A stretch of 64,000 nucleotides of DNA, taken from NCBI GenBank assembly GCA_045646145.1, contig JAZRKE010000032.1, forward strand, positions 45,789 to 109,788, given 5' to 3'. Below the pieces are notes generated by a model. It had not been told where the DNA came from and ran no database searches. It was given only the letters and a program-made list of their open reading frames with translations. The position numbers were made by a program, and so were the translations under genes. This stretch comes from SIG565 sp045646145. Lineage in GTDB: Bacteria > Bacillota > Clostridia > Oscillospirales > Acutalibacteraceae. This document shows positions 40,530 through 50,379 of this stretch, in pieces. Numbering within the stretch: the first letter of the stretch is position 1; every line of letters starts with the position of its first letter.

Positions 40530-41159
40530 ATGTACAGGCATTTCTTTAAACGGGCGTTAGATATTTTAATATCGTTTATAGGTATATTGGTGCTGTTGAT
40601 ACCTATGATGATAATAGCTATAATAATTAAGCTTGATACACCTGGACCTGTAGTCTTCAAGCAAAGAAGGGTTGGGAAAAGTAAAACGTATTTTATGATT
40701 TATAAATTTCGTTCAATGCGAACCGATGTACCACCCGATACTCCAACACATCTGCTTAAAAACAGTCAATCTTACATGACTGCATGGCAGAGATTTATGC
40801 GCATGGCATCGTTCGATGAACTGCCCCAGCTTTTTAATATACTTATAGGCGATATGAGTATTGTGGGCCCGAGACCTGCTTTATGGAATCAATTTGATTT
40901 AATTGCTGAACGTGATAAGTACGGTGCCAATGATGTTTTACCCGGGCTCACGGGTCTTGCCCAGATAAGCGGTAGGGATGAGCTCCCAATTCCAAAGAAA
41001 GCGGAAATGGATGGCGATTATGTAAAACACATATCATTTTTCACTGATCTAAAGTGTTTTTTTGGTACAATTTCAGCCGTTATAACACGCAAAGGTTTTA
41101 TTGAGGGAAAACAGCAGGAAGATTTTGAAAACACAAAAGAAAGGGCAAAAATAGGATGA
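40530..41159 (+). CDS. Phosphoglycosyl transferase initiating polysaccharide synthesis
   Basis: A monotopic phosphoglycosyl transferase of the bacterial sugar transferase family, which moves a sugar-1-phosphate from a UDP-sugar to undecaprenyl phosphate. It has 209 residues: an N-terminal membrane hairpin (about 13-35), then LDTPGPVVFKQRRVGK, YKFRSMRTD, FDELPQLFNILIGDMSIVGPRP (the catalytic Asp-Glu pair is in DELPQ) and LPGLTGLAQISGRD. It is the small catalytic-core form without the WbaP-type N-terminal membrane domain. Its stop overlaps the next start in ATGA. Confidence 0.94.
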   Translation: MYRHFFKRALDILISFIGILVLLIPMMIIAIIIKLDTPGPVVFKQRRVGKSKTYFMIYKFRSMRTDVPPDTPTHLLKNSQSYMTAWQRFMRMASFDELPQLFNILIGDMSIVGPRPALWNQFDLIAERDKYGANDVLPGLTGLAQISGRDELPIPKKAEMDGDYVKHISFFTDLKCFFGTISAVITRKGFIEGKQQEDFENTKERAKIG

Positions 41160-42292
41160 AAATAGCGGTGCTATCTAGTCATACACCTTCACTTTTTTGG
41201 TTCAGGATGGATATGATGCAGGAGTTTTTATCCTTAGGTCATAATGTAGTTGCTGTTGGAAATGAGCCCGAGGAAAAGTGGAGCGAAAAATTCAAAGAAA
41301 AAAATATTACCTACATACAGGCTCAAATAAGCAGAACGGGAACCAATCCTATTAATGACCTTAAAACACTTTTCTCCATAAAAAAGATTTTGAGTGAGGT
41401 AAAGCCTGATAAAATTTTTGCATATCAGGCTAAAACCGTAATTTATGGTTCTATTGCCGCAAAACTCCTTGGTATTAAAGAGGTTTATTCTTTAATTGCA
41501 GGTTGTGGTTCTATTTTTATATCTACTAAAACTTTTGCTAAATTTTTAAGGCTTATTTTACGGACCGAGTATAAAATAGCTTTAAAATATAATAAAAATG
41601 TTTTCTTCCAAAATCCTGATGATGTTCTGCTTTTTTGTTCAATGGGTATTGTACCTGAGAAAAAAGCCATTATAATCAATGGTTCGGGCGTGGACGTTGA
41701 TAGGTTCTCAAAAAAACCATTACCCGAAAGATTTGCTTATTTAATCATTTCACGACTTATTAAAGATAAAGGAATTATCGAATATCTTGAGGCGGCAAAA
41801 ATTGTAAAACAAAAATATCCTGATGTTCGATTTATGGTGGTTGGACCATACGATACAAATCCATCAGCCTTAAAGCCTTATGAACTTCAGCGTTATGCGA
41901 ATGGTAATATTATAGAGTATTTTGGTGAACAAGATGATGTAATTCCGTACATTTCAGAGTGTAATGTGTATGTATTGCCATCTTACCGAGAGGGAACTCC
42001 CAAAACTGTGTTAGAAGCTATGGCTTGTGGCAGAGCAATAATTACTACTGACGCTGCGGGATGTAGAGAAACGGTTATTAATGGGCTAAACGGTTTATTG
42101 GTTCCTGTTATGGATGCCAACGCATTGGCGAATGCGATGATATATTTGATTGAAAATCCTGAAAAAATAGCACCTATGGGCGAAGCCAGCAGAAAAATTG
42201 CTGAGGATAAATTCGATGTTCATAAAGTGAATAAAGCAATTATACAAGCTATGGATATCGCATATGAGGAAAAAGAACATGTTTCTGTATAA
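41156..42292 (+). CDS. Glycosyltransferase, family 4 (GT-B fold)
   Basis: A 378-residue GT-B enzyme. The N-terminal domain has IAVLSSHTPSLFWFRMDMM, and the C-terminal domain the GT4 signature region LPSYREGTPKTVLEAMACGRAIITTDAAGCRE with the EX7E-type glutamates. Following directly after the phosphoglycosyl transferase, it probably adds the second sugar. Close in look to WbpX/EpsD-like transferases with QAKTVIYGSIAAKLLGI. Donor and acceptor are unknown. Confidence 0.93.
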   Translation: MKIAVLSSHTPSLFWFRMDMMQEFLSLGHNVVAVGNEPEEKWSEKFKEKNITYIQAQISRTGTNPINDLKTLFSIKKILSEVKPDKIFAYQAKTVIYGSIAAKLLGIKEVYSLIAGCGSIFISTKTFAKFLRLILRTEYKIALKYNKNVFFQNPDDVLLFCSMGIVPEKKAIIINGSGVDVDRFSKKPLPERFAYLIISRLIKDKGIIEYLEAAKIVKQKYPDVRFMVVGPYDTNPSALKPYELQRYANGNIIEYFGEQDDVIPYISECNVYVLPSYREGTPKTVLEAMACGRAIITTDAAGCRETVINGLNGLLVPVMDANALANAMIYLIENPEKIAPMGEASRKIAEDKFDVHKVNKAIIQAMDIAYEEKEHVSV

Positions 42293-42316
42293 CAATATCA
42301 TATATGGAGATAAAAT

Positions 42317-43627
42317 ATGAGTTTATATGAAAAAATTCTTAATGGCGAGGAAAAAATTTCATTAGTAGGTTTGGGTTATGTTGGTATGCCTATAGCGGTT
42401 GCCTTTGCCAAAAAGGTAAAGGTAATAGGCTTTGATTTGAACAAATCTAAAATCGACCTTTACAAAAAAGGCATAGACCCTACTAATGAGGTGGGAAATG
42501 AGGTTATTAAAAATACAGATGTAGAGTTTACCTGCAATGAGGCTAAGCTTTGTGAGGCAAAATTTCATATTGTCGCAGTTCCTACACCGGTAAATGCCGA
42601 CCGCACCCCTGATTTATCTTTGGTGGAGAATGCTAGTGCTATTGTTGGTAGAAACCTTCAAAAAGGCAGTATTGTCGTTTTCGAGTCAACCGTTTATCCC
42701 GGTGTTACCGAAGAAATCTGTGTCCCAATAATAGAAAAAGAATCGAGACTTAAATGTGGTGTTGATTTTAAGGTGGGATACTCTCCCGAAAGAATTAACC
42801 CGGGAGATAAGGTGCATAGGCTTGAAACCATTACCAAAATTGTGTCAGGTATGGACGAAGAATCACTTGATGAAATTGCTAAGGTGTATGAGCTCGTTGT
42901 CGAGGCCGGTGTTTACAGAGTCGAGTCTATAAAGGTCGCCGAAGCTGCAAAGGTTATTGAAAATAGCCAGAGAGATATTAATATCGCATTTATGAATGAG
43001 CTTTCAATAATTTTTAATAAGATGGGTATCGATACTAAATCGGTTATTGAAGCGGCATCAACCAAATGGAATTTTTTAAAATTCTATCCGGGCCTTGTGG
43101 GCGGGCACTGTATTGGTGTGGACCCATATTATCTTACATACAAAGCCGAACAACTGGGTTATCATAGTCAGGTTATTTTATCGGGCAGAAAAATCAACGA
43201 CGATATGGGTAAATATGTAGCCGAAAACGTGGTAAAAAGCCTTATTTCTGCCGATAAATCATCAAAGGGCGCCAAGGTAGCAATTCTCGGGTTCACCTTT
43301 AAGGAAAATTGCCCCGATACCAGAAATACAAGAATTATTGATATTTTAAATGAATTTCGAGAGTACGGAATTGTTCCCGTTGTTGCCGACCCTGTCGCCG
43401 ATGCGGATGAGGCAAAACGCCTTTACGGTGTTGAATTTGTTGATGTGGATACCATAAAGGATATGGATGCAGTTGTAATAGCCGTTGCTCATACGCAGTT
43501 TGAAAAACTCAAAAAACAGGATATCGACGCTATGTTCGGCACAGGCAAAAAGGTCCTTCTGGATTTAAAAGGAATTCTTAACCGCAATGAATACGAAGCG
43601 GCAGGATATATTTATTGGAGATTGTAA
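42317..43627 (+). CDS. UDP-N-acetylhexosamine 6-dehydrogenase (WbpA/TviB-like)
   Basis: This 436-residue enzyme oxidizes UDP-GlcNAc (or UDP-ManNAc) to its uronic acid with NAD. It has the N-terminal Rossmann motif VGLGYVGMPIAVAF, the catalytic cysteine in GGHCIGVDPYYLTYKAEQLGY, and a C-terminal UDP-binding domain (ILGFTFKENCPDTRNTR). The region SQRDINIAFMNELSIIF resembles the WbpA/TviB branch rather than UDP-glucose dehydrogenases. The next gene encodes a matching 4-epimerase, so UDP-GalNAcA is the likely product of the pair. Confidence 0.93.
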   Translation: MSLYEKILNGEEKISLVGLGYVGMPIAVAFAKKVKVIGFDLNKSKIDLYKKGIDPTNEVGNEVIKNTDVEFTCNEAKLCEAKFHIVAVPTPVNADRTPDLSLVENASAIVGRNLQKGSIVVFESTVYPGVTEEICVPIIEKESRLKCGVDFKVGYSPERINPGDKVHRLETITKIVSGMDEESLDEIAKVYELVVEAGVYRVESIKVAEAAKVIENSQRDINIAFMNELSIIFNKMGIDTKSVIEAASTKWNFLKFYPGLVGGHCIGVDPYYLTYKAEQLGYHSQVILSGRKINDDMGKYVAENVVKSLISADKSSKGAKVAILGFTFKENCPDTRNTRIIDILNEFREYGIVPVVADPVADADEAKRLYGVEFVDVDTIKDMDAVVIAVAHTQFEKLKKQDIDAMFGTGKKVLLDLKGILNRNEYEAAGYIYWRL

Positions 43628-43630
43628 TTT

Positions 43631-44605
43631 ATGGGTTATAAAAATTTAAAATTCCCCGAGAATTCGTTATTTTTAGTAACGGGTGCTGCGGGCTTTATCG
43701 GCAGTAACCTTTGTGAAGCTATTTTAAATATGGGCTATAAGGTGCGCGCACTTGATGATTTATCTACAGGGCATCAAAAGAATGTCGATATGTTTACAGG
43801 CAACCCAAATTACGAGTTTATTAAGGGAGATATTAAGGATTTAGACACCTGTATAAAGGCTTGTGAAGGCGTGGATTATGTGCTTCATCAAGCCGCTTGG
43901 GGAAGCGTTCCAAGAAGCATTGAAATGCCGCTTTTCTATTGCGCTAATAACATAACAGGAACTCTTAATATGCTTGAAGCTGCGAGGCAGATGGGTGTCA
44001 AGAAATTTGTTTATGCATCAAGTTCAAGCGTTTATGGGGATGAACCAAATCTTCCTAAAAAAGAGGGTATTGAGGGTAATCTGCTTTCTCCTTATGCAGT
44101 TACAAAAATGTGCGATGAGGAGTGGGCTAAACAGTATACAAAGCTTTACGGACTCGACACCTACGGTATGAGATACTTTAATGTTTTCGGCCGCCGCCAA
44201 GACCCGAACGGCGCCTATGCAGCAGTAATACCCAAATTTATAAAGCAACTACTGAACGGCGAAACGCCTACCATAAACGGCGACGGTAAACAAAGCCGCG
44301 ATTTCACATATATCGACAATGTAATTGAAGCAAACCTAAAGGCTTGTTTGGCACCGTCAAGCGCCGTAGGGCAAGCGTTTAACATAGCCTACGGTGGCAG
44401 AGAGTATCTTATCGATATTTATTACGGGCTTACAAAAGCGCTAAACCTTAATATAGAACCTAATTTTGGCCCTGACAGAGCAGGAGATATTAAACACTCG
44501 AACGCCGATATAAGCAAAGCTAAGGAATTACTCGGTTACGACCCCGACTACAGCTTCGCCGACGGCATTAAGCTTGCAATAGAGTGGTATAAGGAGAATT
44601 TGTAG
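43631..44605 (+). CDS. NAD-dependent UDP-sugar 4-epimerase (WbpP/TviC-like)
   Basis: An extended SDR epimerase of 324 residues: GAAGFIGSNLCEAIL, YVLHQAAWGSVPRSIE, the catalytic YASSSSVYGDEP and YAVTK (S and Y-x-x-x-K), and RYFNVFGRRQDPNGAYAAVIPKF. The WGSVPRSIE segment is typical of the WbpP/TviC group acting on N-acetylated UDP-hexosamines and their uronates. It lies three bases after the dehydrogenase. Confidence 0.93.
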   Translation: MGYKNLKFPENSLFLVTGAAGFIGSNLCEAILNMGYKVRALDDLSTGHQKNVDMFTGNPNYEFIKGDIKDLDTCIKACEGVDYVLHQAAWGSVPRSIEMPLFYCANNITGTLNMLEAARQMGVKKFVYASSSSVYGDEPNLPKKEGIEGNLLSPYAVTKMCDEEWAKQYTKLYGLDTYGMRYFNVFGRRQDPNGAYAAVIPKFIKQLLNGETPTINGDGKQSRDFTYIDNVIEANLKACLAPSSAVGQAFNIAYGGREYLIDIYYGLTKALNLNIEPNFGPDRAGDIKHSNADISKAKELLGYDPDYSFADGIKLAIEWYKENL

Positions 44606-45498
44606 TGTTTGATTACAAAAAGATAATTAAAGACAGAGAGTTGCGTTTAAAACTTGTTAACTGTCTTCGCTTTATACCAACTAAGCCTTATTTAAAATTA
44701 GTATTTAAAATTAAAACCGGCAAAAAGTTAAACTTAAAAAATCCAACTACATTTTGTGATAAACTTAATTGGTTAAAGTTAAATGAGATTCATCCTGAAT
44801 ATACACAGCTCGTTGATAAAATTAAAGTGCGGGATTATATTGAGGAAATTTTTGCCGAGAAATGCAATTTGCACTTATTTCCTATTTTAGGGGTTTGGGA
44901 GAACTTTGACGATATCGATTTTGATAATTTACCTGATAAATTTGTTCTAAAATGCAACCACGATTCAGGCAGTGTTAAGGTTATAACCGATAAAAGCTCA
45001 ATTAATAAAAAGCAACTAAAAGAATTTTTTAGCTATCGTTTAAAAATAAATCCGTATGTTTTGGGTAGAGAATATCCGTATAAGGATGTAAAACCGTGTA
45101 TTTATGCAGAAAAATATATGACACCGGACGGTGAAGAAGATATAAGAGATTATAAATTTTTTTGCTTTAATGGAAATCCCGAAATTATGTTTATATCGAC
45201 CGATCGCAGTACAGATGTAAAGTTTGATTTCTTCGATATGAAATTTAATCATCTTGACATAGTTAATATTCACGAACAATCGGGCTTAGATATTAAAAAA
45301 ACCGATAAGTTTGATGAAATGAAAAATATAGCCGCAGAAGTTTCTAAGGGTATGAAGTTTGTAAGAGTTGACCTTTATGAAATTGAGGGTAAAATTTATT
45401 TTGGTGAATATACCTTTTTCCACGGCGGCGGCTTCTGGCCGATGTATCCTGAAAATTGGGAAGATAAATTAGGAAAACTTATTCCTTTAGATATTTGA
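44605..45498 (+). CDS. ATP-grasp/TupA-like protein
   Basis: A 297-residue protein of the TupA-like ATP-grasp family found in polysaccharide and teichuronopeptide clusters. Typical blocks are KNPTTFCDKLNWLKL, DKFVLKCNHDSGSVKVI, KPCIYAEKYM, DIRDYKFFCFNGNPEIM and KFVRVDLYEIEGKIYFGEYTF. TupA adds a peptide to teichuronic acid; a peptide- or amino-acid-ligase role on uronic acid residues is therefore inferred and suits the GalNAcA-type sugar made here. The start is GTG overlapping the previous stop by one base. The GC content falls from here on. Confidence 0.85.
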   Translation: MFDYKKIIKDRELRLKLVNCLRFIPTKPYLKLVFKIKTGKKLNLKNPTTFCDKLNWLKLNEIHPEYTQLVDKIKVRDYIEEIFAEKCNLHLFPILGVWENFDDIDFDNLPDKFVLKCNHDSGSVKVITDKSSINKKQLKEFFSYRLKINPYVLGREYPYKDVKPCIYAEKYMTPDGEEDIRDYKFFCFNGNPEIMFISTDRSTDVKFDFFDMKFNHLDIVNIHEQSGLDIKKTDKFDEMKNIAAEVSKGMKFVRVDLYEIEGKIYFGEYTFFHGGGFWPMYPENWEDKLGKLIPLDI

Positions 45499-45517
45499 AA
45501 ATAAAGTGGTGAAATGA

Positions 45518-46636
45518 TTGATTCGCGTGTTATGTGTGTTTGGCAAACTCGATAGAGGAGGGGCAGAAACATTGTGTATGAACCTTTATCGAAATATAGA
45601 TAGAGAGAAAATACAGTTTGATTTTGTTAAGCATACAGATGAAAAAGGTACCTTTGAAGATGAAATTACTGAGTTAGGCGGAAAAATTTATACTGCGCCT
45701 AAATTCAGGATTTTTAATTTGATGAAATATAAATCTTGGTGGAAAAAGCATTTAATTGAACATTTAGAGCATCAAATCATACACGGTCATATGTTTACAA
45801 TTTCATCCGTTTATTTCAAGGTTGCTCAGAAACTTAAGCGGATTACGGTAGGCCATAGCCACTCATCGAAACCCTCCAATAACATTTCGAATATAAAAAA
45901 TATATTTAAAACTATAATGCGTAAAGACATTGCGAAAATAGCTGATTATCGTTTAGCATGTTCTGTGAAAGCAGGAGAGTTTCTTTTTCCAAACAAAGAT
46001 TTTCATATTTTAAAAAATGCGATTGATGCAAATACTTTTATTTATAATCCAAAAACTCGTAATGAAATGAGAAAAAAATTGGGTTATACCGATTTAGATA
46101 TTGTACTATCCATTGTTGCAAGTTTTACTGTTCCTAAAAACCCGTTAGGTGTGCTTGAAATATTTAAAGAGATACATAAAAATAATCTTAACATTAAACT
46201 GCTTTGGGTTGGGGACGGTCCTTTACGCGCTGCTTTTGAAAGTGAAGTATCAAACGCCGGTTTAAATGATTCTGTAAAGACATTAGGTGTTAGAAATGAT
46301 ATCCCTAATATTCTACAAGCAGCCGATATATTTATGTTAGCTTCATTCTTTGAAGGATTACCTGTATCCGCTGTGGAAGCTCAGGCAAGCGGATTACCGT
46401 GTTTGTTAAGTGAAGGCATTTCTCGCGAAACTGCTATAACTGATTTGTGCCGATTTTTACCGATAGATAAACCTGAATTGTGGGCAAAAGCTGTATCTGA
46501 ACTGGATTTGAGTAAGAGGCGAAATACTAAATCTGAAATTGTTAATGCAGGTTATGATATAGAAAAAACTGCAAAATGGCTTGAAAATTTTTATATATCA
46601 ATTATTGAAAAGAGAAATTCAAATAATGGACAATAA
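45518..46636 (+). CDS. Glycosyltransferase, family 4/1 (EpsF-like)
   Basis: A 372-residue GT-B transferase: N-terminal IRVLCVFGKLDRGGAETLCMNLYR, donor-domain LLWVGDGPLRAAFE, and ADIFMLASFFEGLPVSAVEAQASGLPCLLSE with the conserved glutamates. The start is TTG at 45518 with GTGGTGA upstream. It belongs to the EpsF-type transferases common in Gram-positive exopolysaccharide loci. Its stop overlaps the next gene. Confidence 0.92.
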   Translation: MIRVLCVFGKLDRGGAETLCMNLYRNIDREKIQFDFVKHTDEKGTFEDEITELGGKIYTAPKFRIFNLMKYKSWWKKHLIEHLEHQIIHGHMFTISSVYFKVAQKLKRITVGHSHSSKPSNNISNIKNIFKTIMRKDIAKIADYRLACSVKAGEFLFPNKDFHILKNAIDANTFIYNPKTRNEMRKKLGYTDLDIVLSIVASFTVPKNPLGVLEIFKEIHKNNLNIKLLWVGDGPLRAAFESEVSNAGLNDSVKTLGVRNDIPNILQAADIFMLASFFEGLPVSAVEAQASGLPCLLSEGISRETAITDLCRFLPIDKPELWAKAVSELDLSKRRNTKSEIVNAGYDIEKTAKWLENFYISIIEKRNSNNGQ

Positions 46637-47522
46637 CGTCAAACTTACTGTGTTTACTCCCGCGTATAACCGTGCCCATACCTTGCCGCGAACTTATAAA
46701 AGCTTATGTGAGCAGACAAATAAAAATTTCATTTGGTTAATAGTTGATGACGGTTCGACCGATAACACAAAGGAATTGGTTATGAAATGGCAAAGTGCTG
46801 ATTGCGGTTTTGAGATACAGTATTTTTATAAACAAAACGGCGGTATGCACACCGCTCATAATTTAGCGTATGAAAATATACATACAGAGCTCAATGTTTG
46901 TATTGATTCTGATGATGCCATGCCGACCGATGGCGTAGAAAAGATACTTCATTTTTGGGAACTTAATGGTTCGGATAAAGTAGCAGGTATTGTTGCGTTA
47001 GATGCTGATATGTGGGGAAATATAATTGGTTCGGAATTACCCAACATTAAGCAAGCAGATACCGATAGTTTATATCAAAGATATCACGTTATGGGGGATA
47101 AAAAGTTTATATATCGAACAGATGTTATAAATTCTGTGCCCCAATATCCCGAATTTAAAGGGGAGAGGCTTGTTCCGTTGGGATATAAATATACATTTGT
47201 GGCGCAAGAATATGAGATGCTCTTAATGAATGAAGTTGTTTGCTTGGTCGACTATCAACCTGATGGTTCGACAAATACTATATTTAAGCAATATTTACAA
47301 AGTCCTAGGGGTTTTGCGGTGGCGAAAGCTTTTGGTATGGTTTATGCTCAAAATTTTAAAAGAAGAATCATTTCGGTAGTTCATTATATTGCCGAATGCC
47401 GCATTGCAAAAGATAAAAATTGGCTTAAAAATTCTCCGAGAAAAATTATTACCGTTATCTTATATCCTTTAGGATTTTTAGCTGAAAAATATATTAGATA
47501 TGTAAATTCAAAAGGGAAATAG
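46626..47522 (+). CDS. Glycosyltransferase, family 2 (GT-A fold)
   Basis: A 298-residue inverting transferase: KLTVFTPAYNRAHTLPRTYKSLCEQ, LIVDDGSTDNTKELV (nucleotide-binding Asp pair) and NVCIDSDDAMPTDGVEKIL (metal-binding DxD as DSDD). The C-terminal part has an amphipathic region. ATG at 46626 is chosen because it gives the family N-terminus; an upstream in-frame ATG lies deep in the previous gene. It overlaps the preceding gene by 11 bases. Confidence 0.92.
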   Translation: MDNNVKLTVFTPAYNRAHTLPRTYKSLCEQTNKNFIWLIVDDGSTDNTKELVMKWQSADCGFEIQYFYKQNGGMHTAHNLAYENIHTELNVCIDSDDAMPTDGVEKILHFWELNGSDKVAGIVALDADMWGNIIGSELPNIKQADTDSLYQRYHVMGDKKFIYRTDVINSVPQYPEFKGERLVPLGYKYTFVAQEYEMLLMNEVVCLVDYQPDGSTNTIFKQYLQSPRGFAVAKAFGMVYAQNFKRRIISVVHYIAECRIAKDKNWLKNSPRKIITVILYPLGFLAEKYIRYVNSKGK

Positions 47523-47527
47523 TATTT

Positions 47528-48637
47528 ATGATTGTGTATTACATAGTGCTCCTTAGCACTTTATATCTTTTGGCTTTAGACCAAAGGTTGTTAGTTGACA
47601 GAGATTTTCAAATAAGAACAGAAAGAAAAACAATTTCATTTTGGAAATTGTTTTTAATACTTATTCCGTTAATCTTTATTTTCGGTATGCGCAGTGCTGT
47701 AGGCGATACAGTAGGTTATTATTCTGCATTCAAAAATTTAACAAAAGAGTTTTCTTTTTCCAATTTAGATGAACGCGCGGTTATTTTCTCAACTTTACAA
47801 AAGTTTTGCAAGTCTTATTTATTTGAAAGCCCTGAATTATGGTTGCTAACAATCGAATTGTTATCGATGATTCCGATAATATATTCTCTTTCTAAGTATT
47901 CCGTAAATGTAGGTATTTCTATTTTTGTTTTCTTTGCGTCAACTGAATTTACATATTTATTGAACGGTGCAAGGCAATTTGTTGCGGTTTGCATTATGTT
48001 TTATGCATTTAAGTTTATTGTTGAGAAAAAGCCGATTAAATATTATTTATGTCTTGCCATTGCTTCAGGTTTTCATTTAACTGCTCTGGTTATGCTTCCT
48101 GCATATTTCTTTGCTAGGCTTAAAACTTGGCGCAAATCGATGGTGATTTTATTATTTGTTTTAGCTATAGCCTGTTTCTTTTCAGAAAGCCTTTTTGAAA
48201 TTATTGATGAGAATATTTTACAAGATTCGGTATATGCGCACTATTCTGAGAGTGTAACTGCAGCAGCAGGAGTTAATATTTTCCGTGTGCTTGTTTCGTT
48301 TGTCCCTGTTGCCTTAGCATTTATTTATAGAAAAAATATGGATTATGATAATATGGTTTTAAATGCCTGTGTTAACCTATCAGCTCTTAATGCTATTGCA
48401 TTTCTATTTGCTTCAACGATGGGAGCAAATTTAACAGGTAGATTAACGGAGTATTATAATATTTACAATCTCCTTTTATACCCCTACATTTTTGAAAATG
48501 CTTTGCCAATTAAATATAAAAAAGTAATTAAGCCATTGTTTATCATAGCCTATCTATTTTTCTTTTATTATCAAATGGAGATTGCATGGGGCGGTCTGCC
48601 TTATGAGAGTAATTACCTTAATATTTTTATAAAATAG
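47528..48637 (+). CDS. EpsG-type polysaccharide polymerase (Wzy-like)
   Basis: A 369-residue membrane protein with about ten helices. The motif FGMRSAVGDTVGYYSAF near residue 55-72 and FLNGARQFVAVCIMFYAFKFI-like stretch (here LLNGARQFVAVCI) with a following SGFHLTALVMLPAYF are typical of EpsG/Wzy polymerases that join flipped repeat units outside the membrane. It is the only polymerase candidate in the locus. Confidence 0.9.
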   Translation: MIVYYIVLLSTLYLLALDQRLLVDRDFQIRTERKTISFWKLFLILIPLIFIFGMRSAVGDTVGYYSAFKNLTKEFSFSNLDERAVIFSTLQKFCKSYLFESPELWLLTIELLSMIPIIYSLSKYSVNVGISIFVFFASTEFTYLLNGARQFVAVCIMFYAFKFIVEKKPIKYYLCLAIASGFHLTALVMLPAYFFARLKTWRKSMVILLFVLAIACFFSESLFEIIDENILQDSVYAHYSESVTAAAGVNIFRVLVSFVPVALAFIYRKNMDYDNMVLNACVNLSALNAIAFLFASTMGANLTGRLTEYYNIYNLLLYPYIFENALPIKYKKVIKPLFIIAYLFFFYYQMEIAWGGLPYESNYLNIFIK

Positions 48638-48650
48638 TGGAAGTGTCAAT

Positions 48651-49775
48651 ATGTTAAAAGTTTTATTTCTAATACCCGATTTAAGACATGGTGGAGCTGA
48701 AAAAGTGCTTGTAAACCTTGTTAATAATATGGATAGAGAAAAATTTGATATAACTGTTCAAACCTTGTTCGATACAGGTGTAAACAGACAATATTTACAA
48801 AAACATATCCGATATATGCCAGGTTTTAAATGGCAGTTCAGGGGTAACTCTCATATTTTTTGTATAATCCCTGCTAAATGGCTATATAAATTTTTTGTTA
48901 AAGAAAAATATGATGTTATTATATCTTATTTAGAAGGTCCAACAACCCGTATTTTAAGCGGTTGCACCGATAAAAGCGTTAAACGTATTGCGTGGGTACA
49001 TATTGAAGTAAGTAAACCGAAAAAGTATTTTGTATGTTTTAAGAATATTCAAAAGGCACTTAATGCATATAAAGCTTTTGATAAAGTAGTATTTGTGTCT
49101 GATACAGTTAAACAGACTTTTGAAAAAACTGTAGGGGACAAACTTGGAAACGGCGTGGTTATGTATAACACGGTTGAAACCGATGTTATTAAAAATAAAT
49201 CTGCAGAGCCTATTGATGATGTTGTTTTTTCTAAGGATGAAATTAATGTATGCTCGGTTGCAAAAATAGTGCACACTAAGGGTTATGACAGGCTGGCTCG
49301 CATACATGAAAGGCTAATTGGTGAAGGAATAAAACACCATATTTATATTTTGGGAATAGGCGAACAGAGGTTTGAAATAGAAAATTACATAAGCAGCAGG
49401 AATTTATCAAAGAGCTTTACCTTCTTAGGTTATAAAGATAACCCTTATAAATATGTTAAGAACTGTGATTTGTATGTATGCTCATCTCACCGTGAAGGCT
49501 TTTCAACAGCGGTTACCGAAGCATTAGTTGTGGGAACTCCGGTCGTTAGCACCTGTTGTTCGGGTGCTTATGAGTTGCTAGGTTATAACAATGAATATGG
49601 TATTGTTACAGAAAATAATGAAGAGGGTATTTATAACGGCCTTAAAATGATGTTAACCGATGAAAAGTTATTAGCGCATTACAAAAAACAAGCTGAAGTC
49701 AGAGGCGAAAAGTTCAGTACAGAAAATACTGTAAATGCGGTATCAAATATGATAATGGAGATTTGTAATGCGTAA
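48651..49775 (+). CDS. Glycosyltransferase, family 4
   Basis: A 374-residue GT-B transferase: VLFLIPDLRHGGAEKVLVNLVNNMDREKFD, VFVSDTVKQTFEK, VCSVAKIVHTKGYDRLARIH and CDLYVCSSHREGFSTAVTEALVVGTPVVSTCCSG with the conserved glutamates. Same broad family as the transferases at 41156 and 45518 but clearly distinct in sequence. The stop overlaps the deacetylase start by eight bases. Confidence 0.92.
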   Translation: MLKVLFLIPDLRHGGAEKVLVNLVNNMDREKFDITVQTLFDTGVNRQYLQKHIRYMPGFKWQFRGNSHIFCIIPAKWLYKFFVKEKYDVIISYLEGPTTRILSGCTDKSVKRIAWVHIEVSKPKKYFVCFKNIQKALNAYKAFDKVVFVSDTVKQTFEKTVGDKLGNGVVMYNTVETDVIKNKSAEPIDDVVFSKDEINVCSVAKIVHTKGYDRLARIHERLIGEGIKHHIYILGIGEQRFEIENYISSRNLSKSFTFLGYKDNPYKYVKNCDLYVCSSHREGFSTAVTEALVVGTPVVSTCCSGAYELLGYNNEYGIVTENNEEGIYNGLKMMLTDEKLLAHYKKQAEVRGEKFSTENTVNAVSNMIMEICNA

Positions 49776-50376
49776 ATTTGCTCATAAAATTTATGTGCTT
49801 ATAGGTGCAACTTTAAATAATTTAAGATTAATATATTGGCGTTTGCGAGATAAAATTAATCCACCTAAAGAGGATAAGATTTTATTTGTTGCACACCCTG
49901 ATGATGATACATTATTTTTTCACACTTTTATTAAAAAACATAAACCGTATGTTGTTTTATTAACTATAGGATGGTCAATGCGCAGATACCATTGTTTTAA
50001 AAAAGTTATGAAATACTATGGCGTAAAATATCGGGCGTATAATTTAAAATCAAGGGATAAGCGGGTTAATCTACTTGAAAAATATGTTAAAGAAATTTTT
50101 GATTTAATAAAACCCAATATATGTGCGACCCATAATGCAGAAGGTGAATATGGACACGAAATGCACCAAAGAGTGCATAAAGCAGTTAAAAAATTAGCAA
50201 AATGCAAGTTATTGGTGTCATGTTTTGATAAGGATATTGAAGATTATCCGCTTCCTGCTGAAATTATCAAAGAGAAAAAAATGATTTTTAATAAATTCTA
50301 TACAACTGAAATTTTTGTTTTAGATCAATATAAGAAATGGGTTCGAAATGAAAAATTAGTTCTGGAGGAAAATTAA
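49768..50376 (+). CDS. PIG-L family sugar N-deacetylase
   Basis: A 202-residue member of the LmbE/PIG-L metal-dependent deacetylases. The zinc motif AHPDDDTLFFH and the second histidine motif CATHNAEGEYGHEMHQ are present. Such enzymes remove acetyl from N-acetylhexosamines on small molecules or lipid-linked sugars. In this locus it could free an amino group on the polysaccharide repeat. Coupled to the preceding transferase and followed four bases later by another. Confidence 0.88.
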   Translation: MRKFAHKIYVLIGATLNNLRLIYWRLRDKINPPKEDKILFVAHPDDDTLFFHTFIKKHKPYVVLLTIGWSMRRYHCFKKVMKYYGVKYRAYNLKSRDKRVNLLEKYVKEIFDLIKPNICATHNAEGEYGHEMHQRVHKAVKKLAKCKLLVSCFDKDIEDYPLPAEIIKEKKMIFNKFYTTEIFVLDQYKKWVRNEKLVLEEN

Positions 50377-50379
50377 TAA

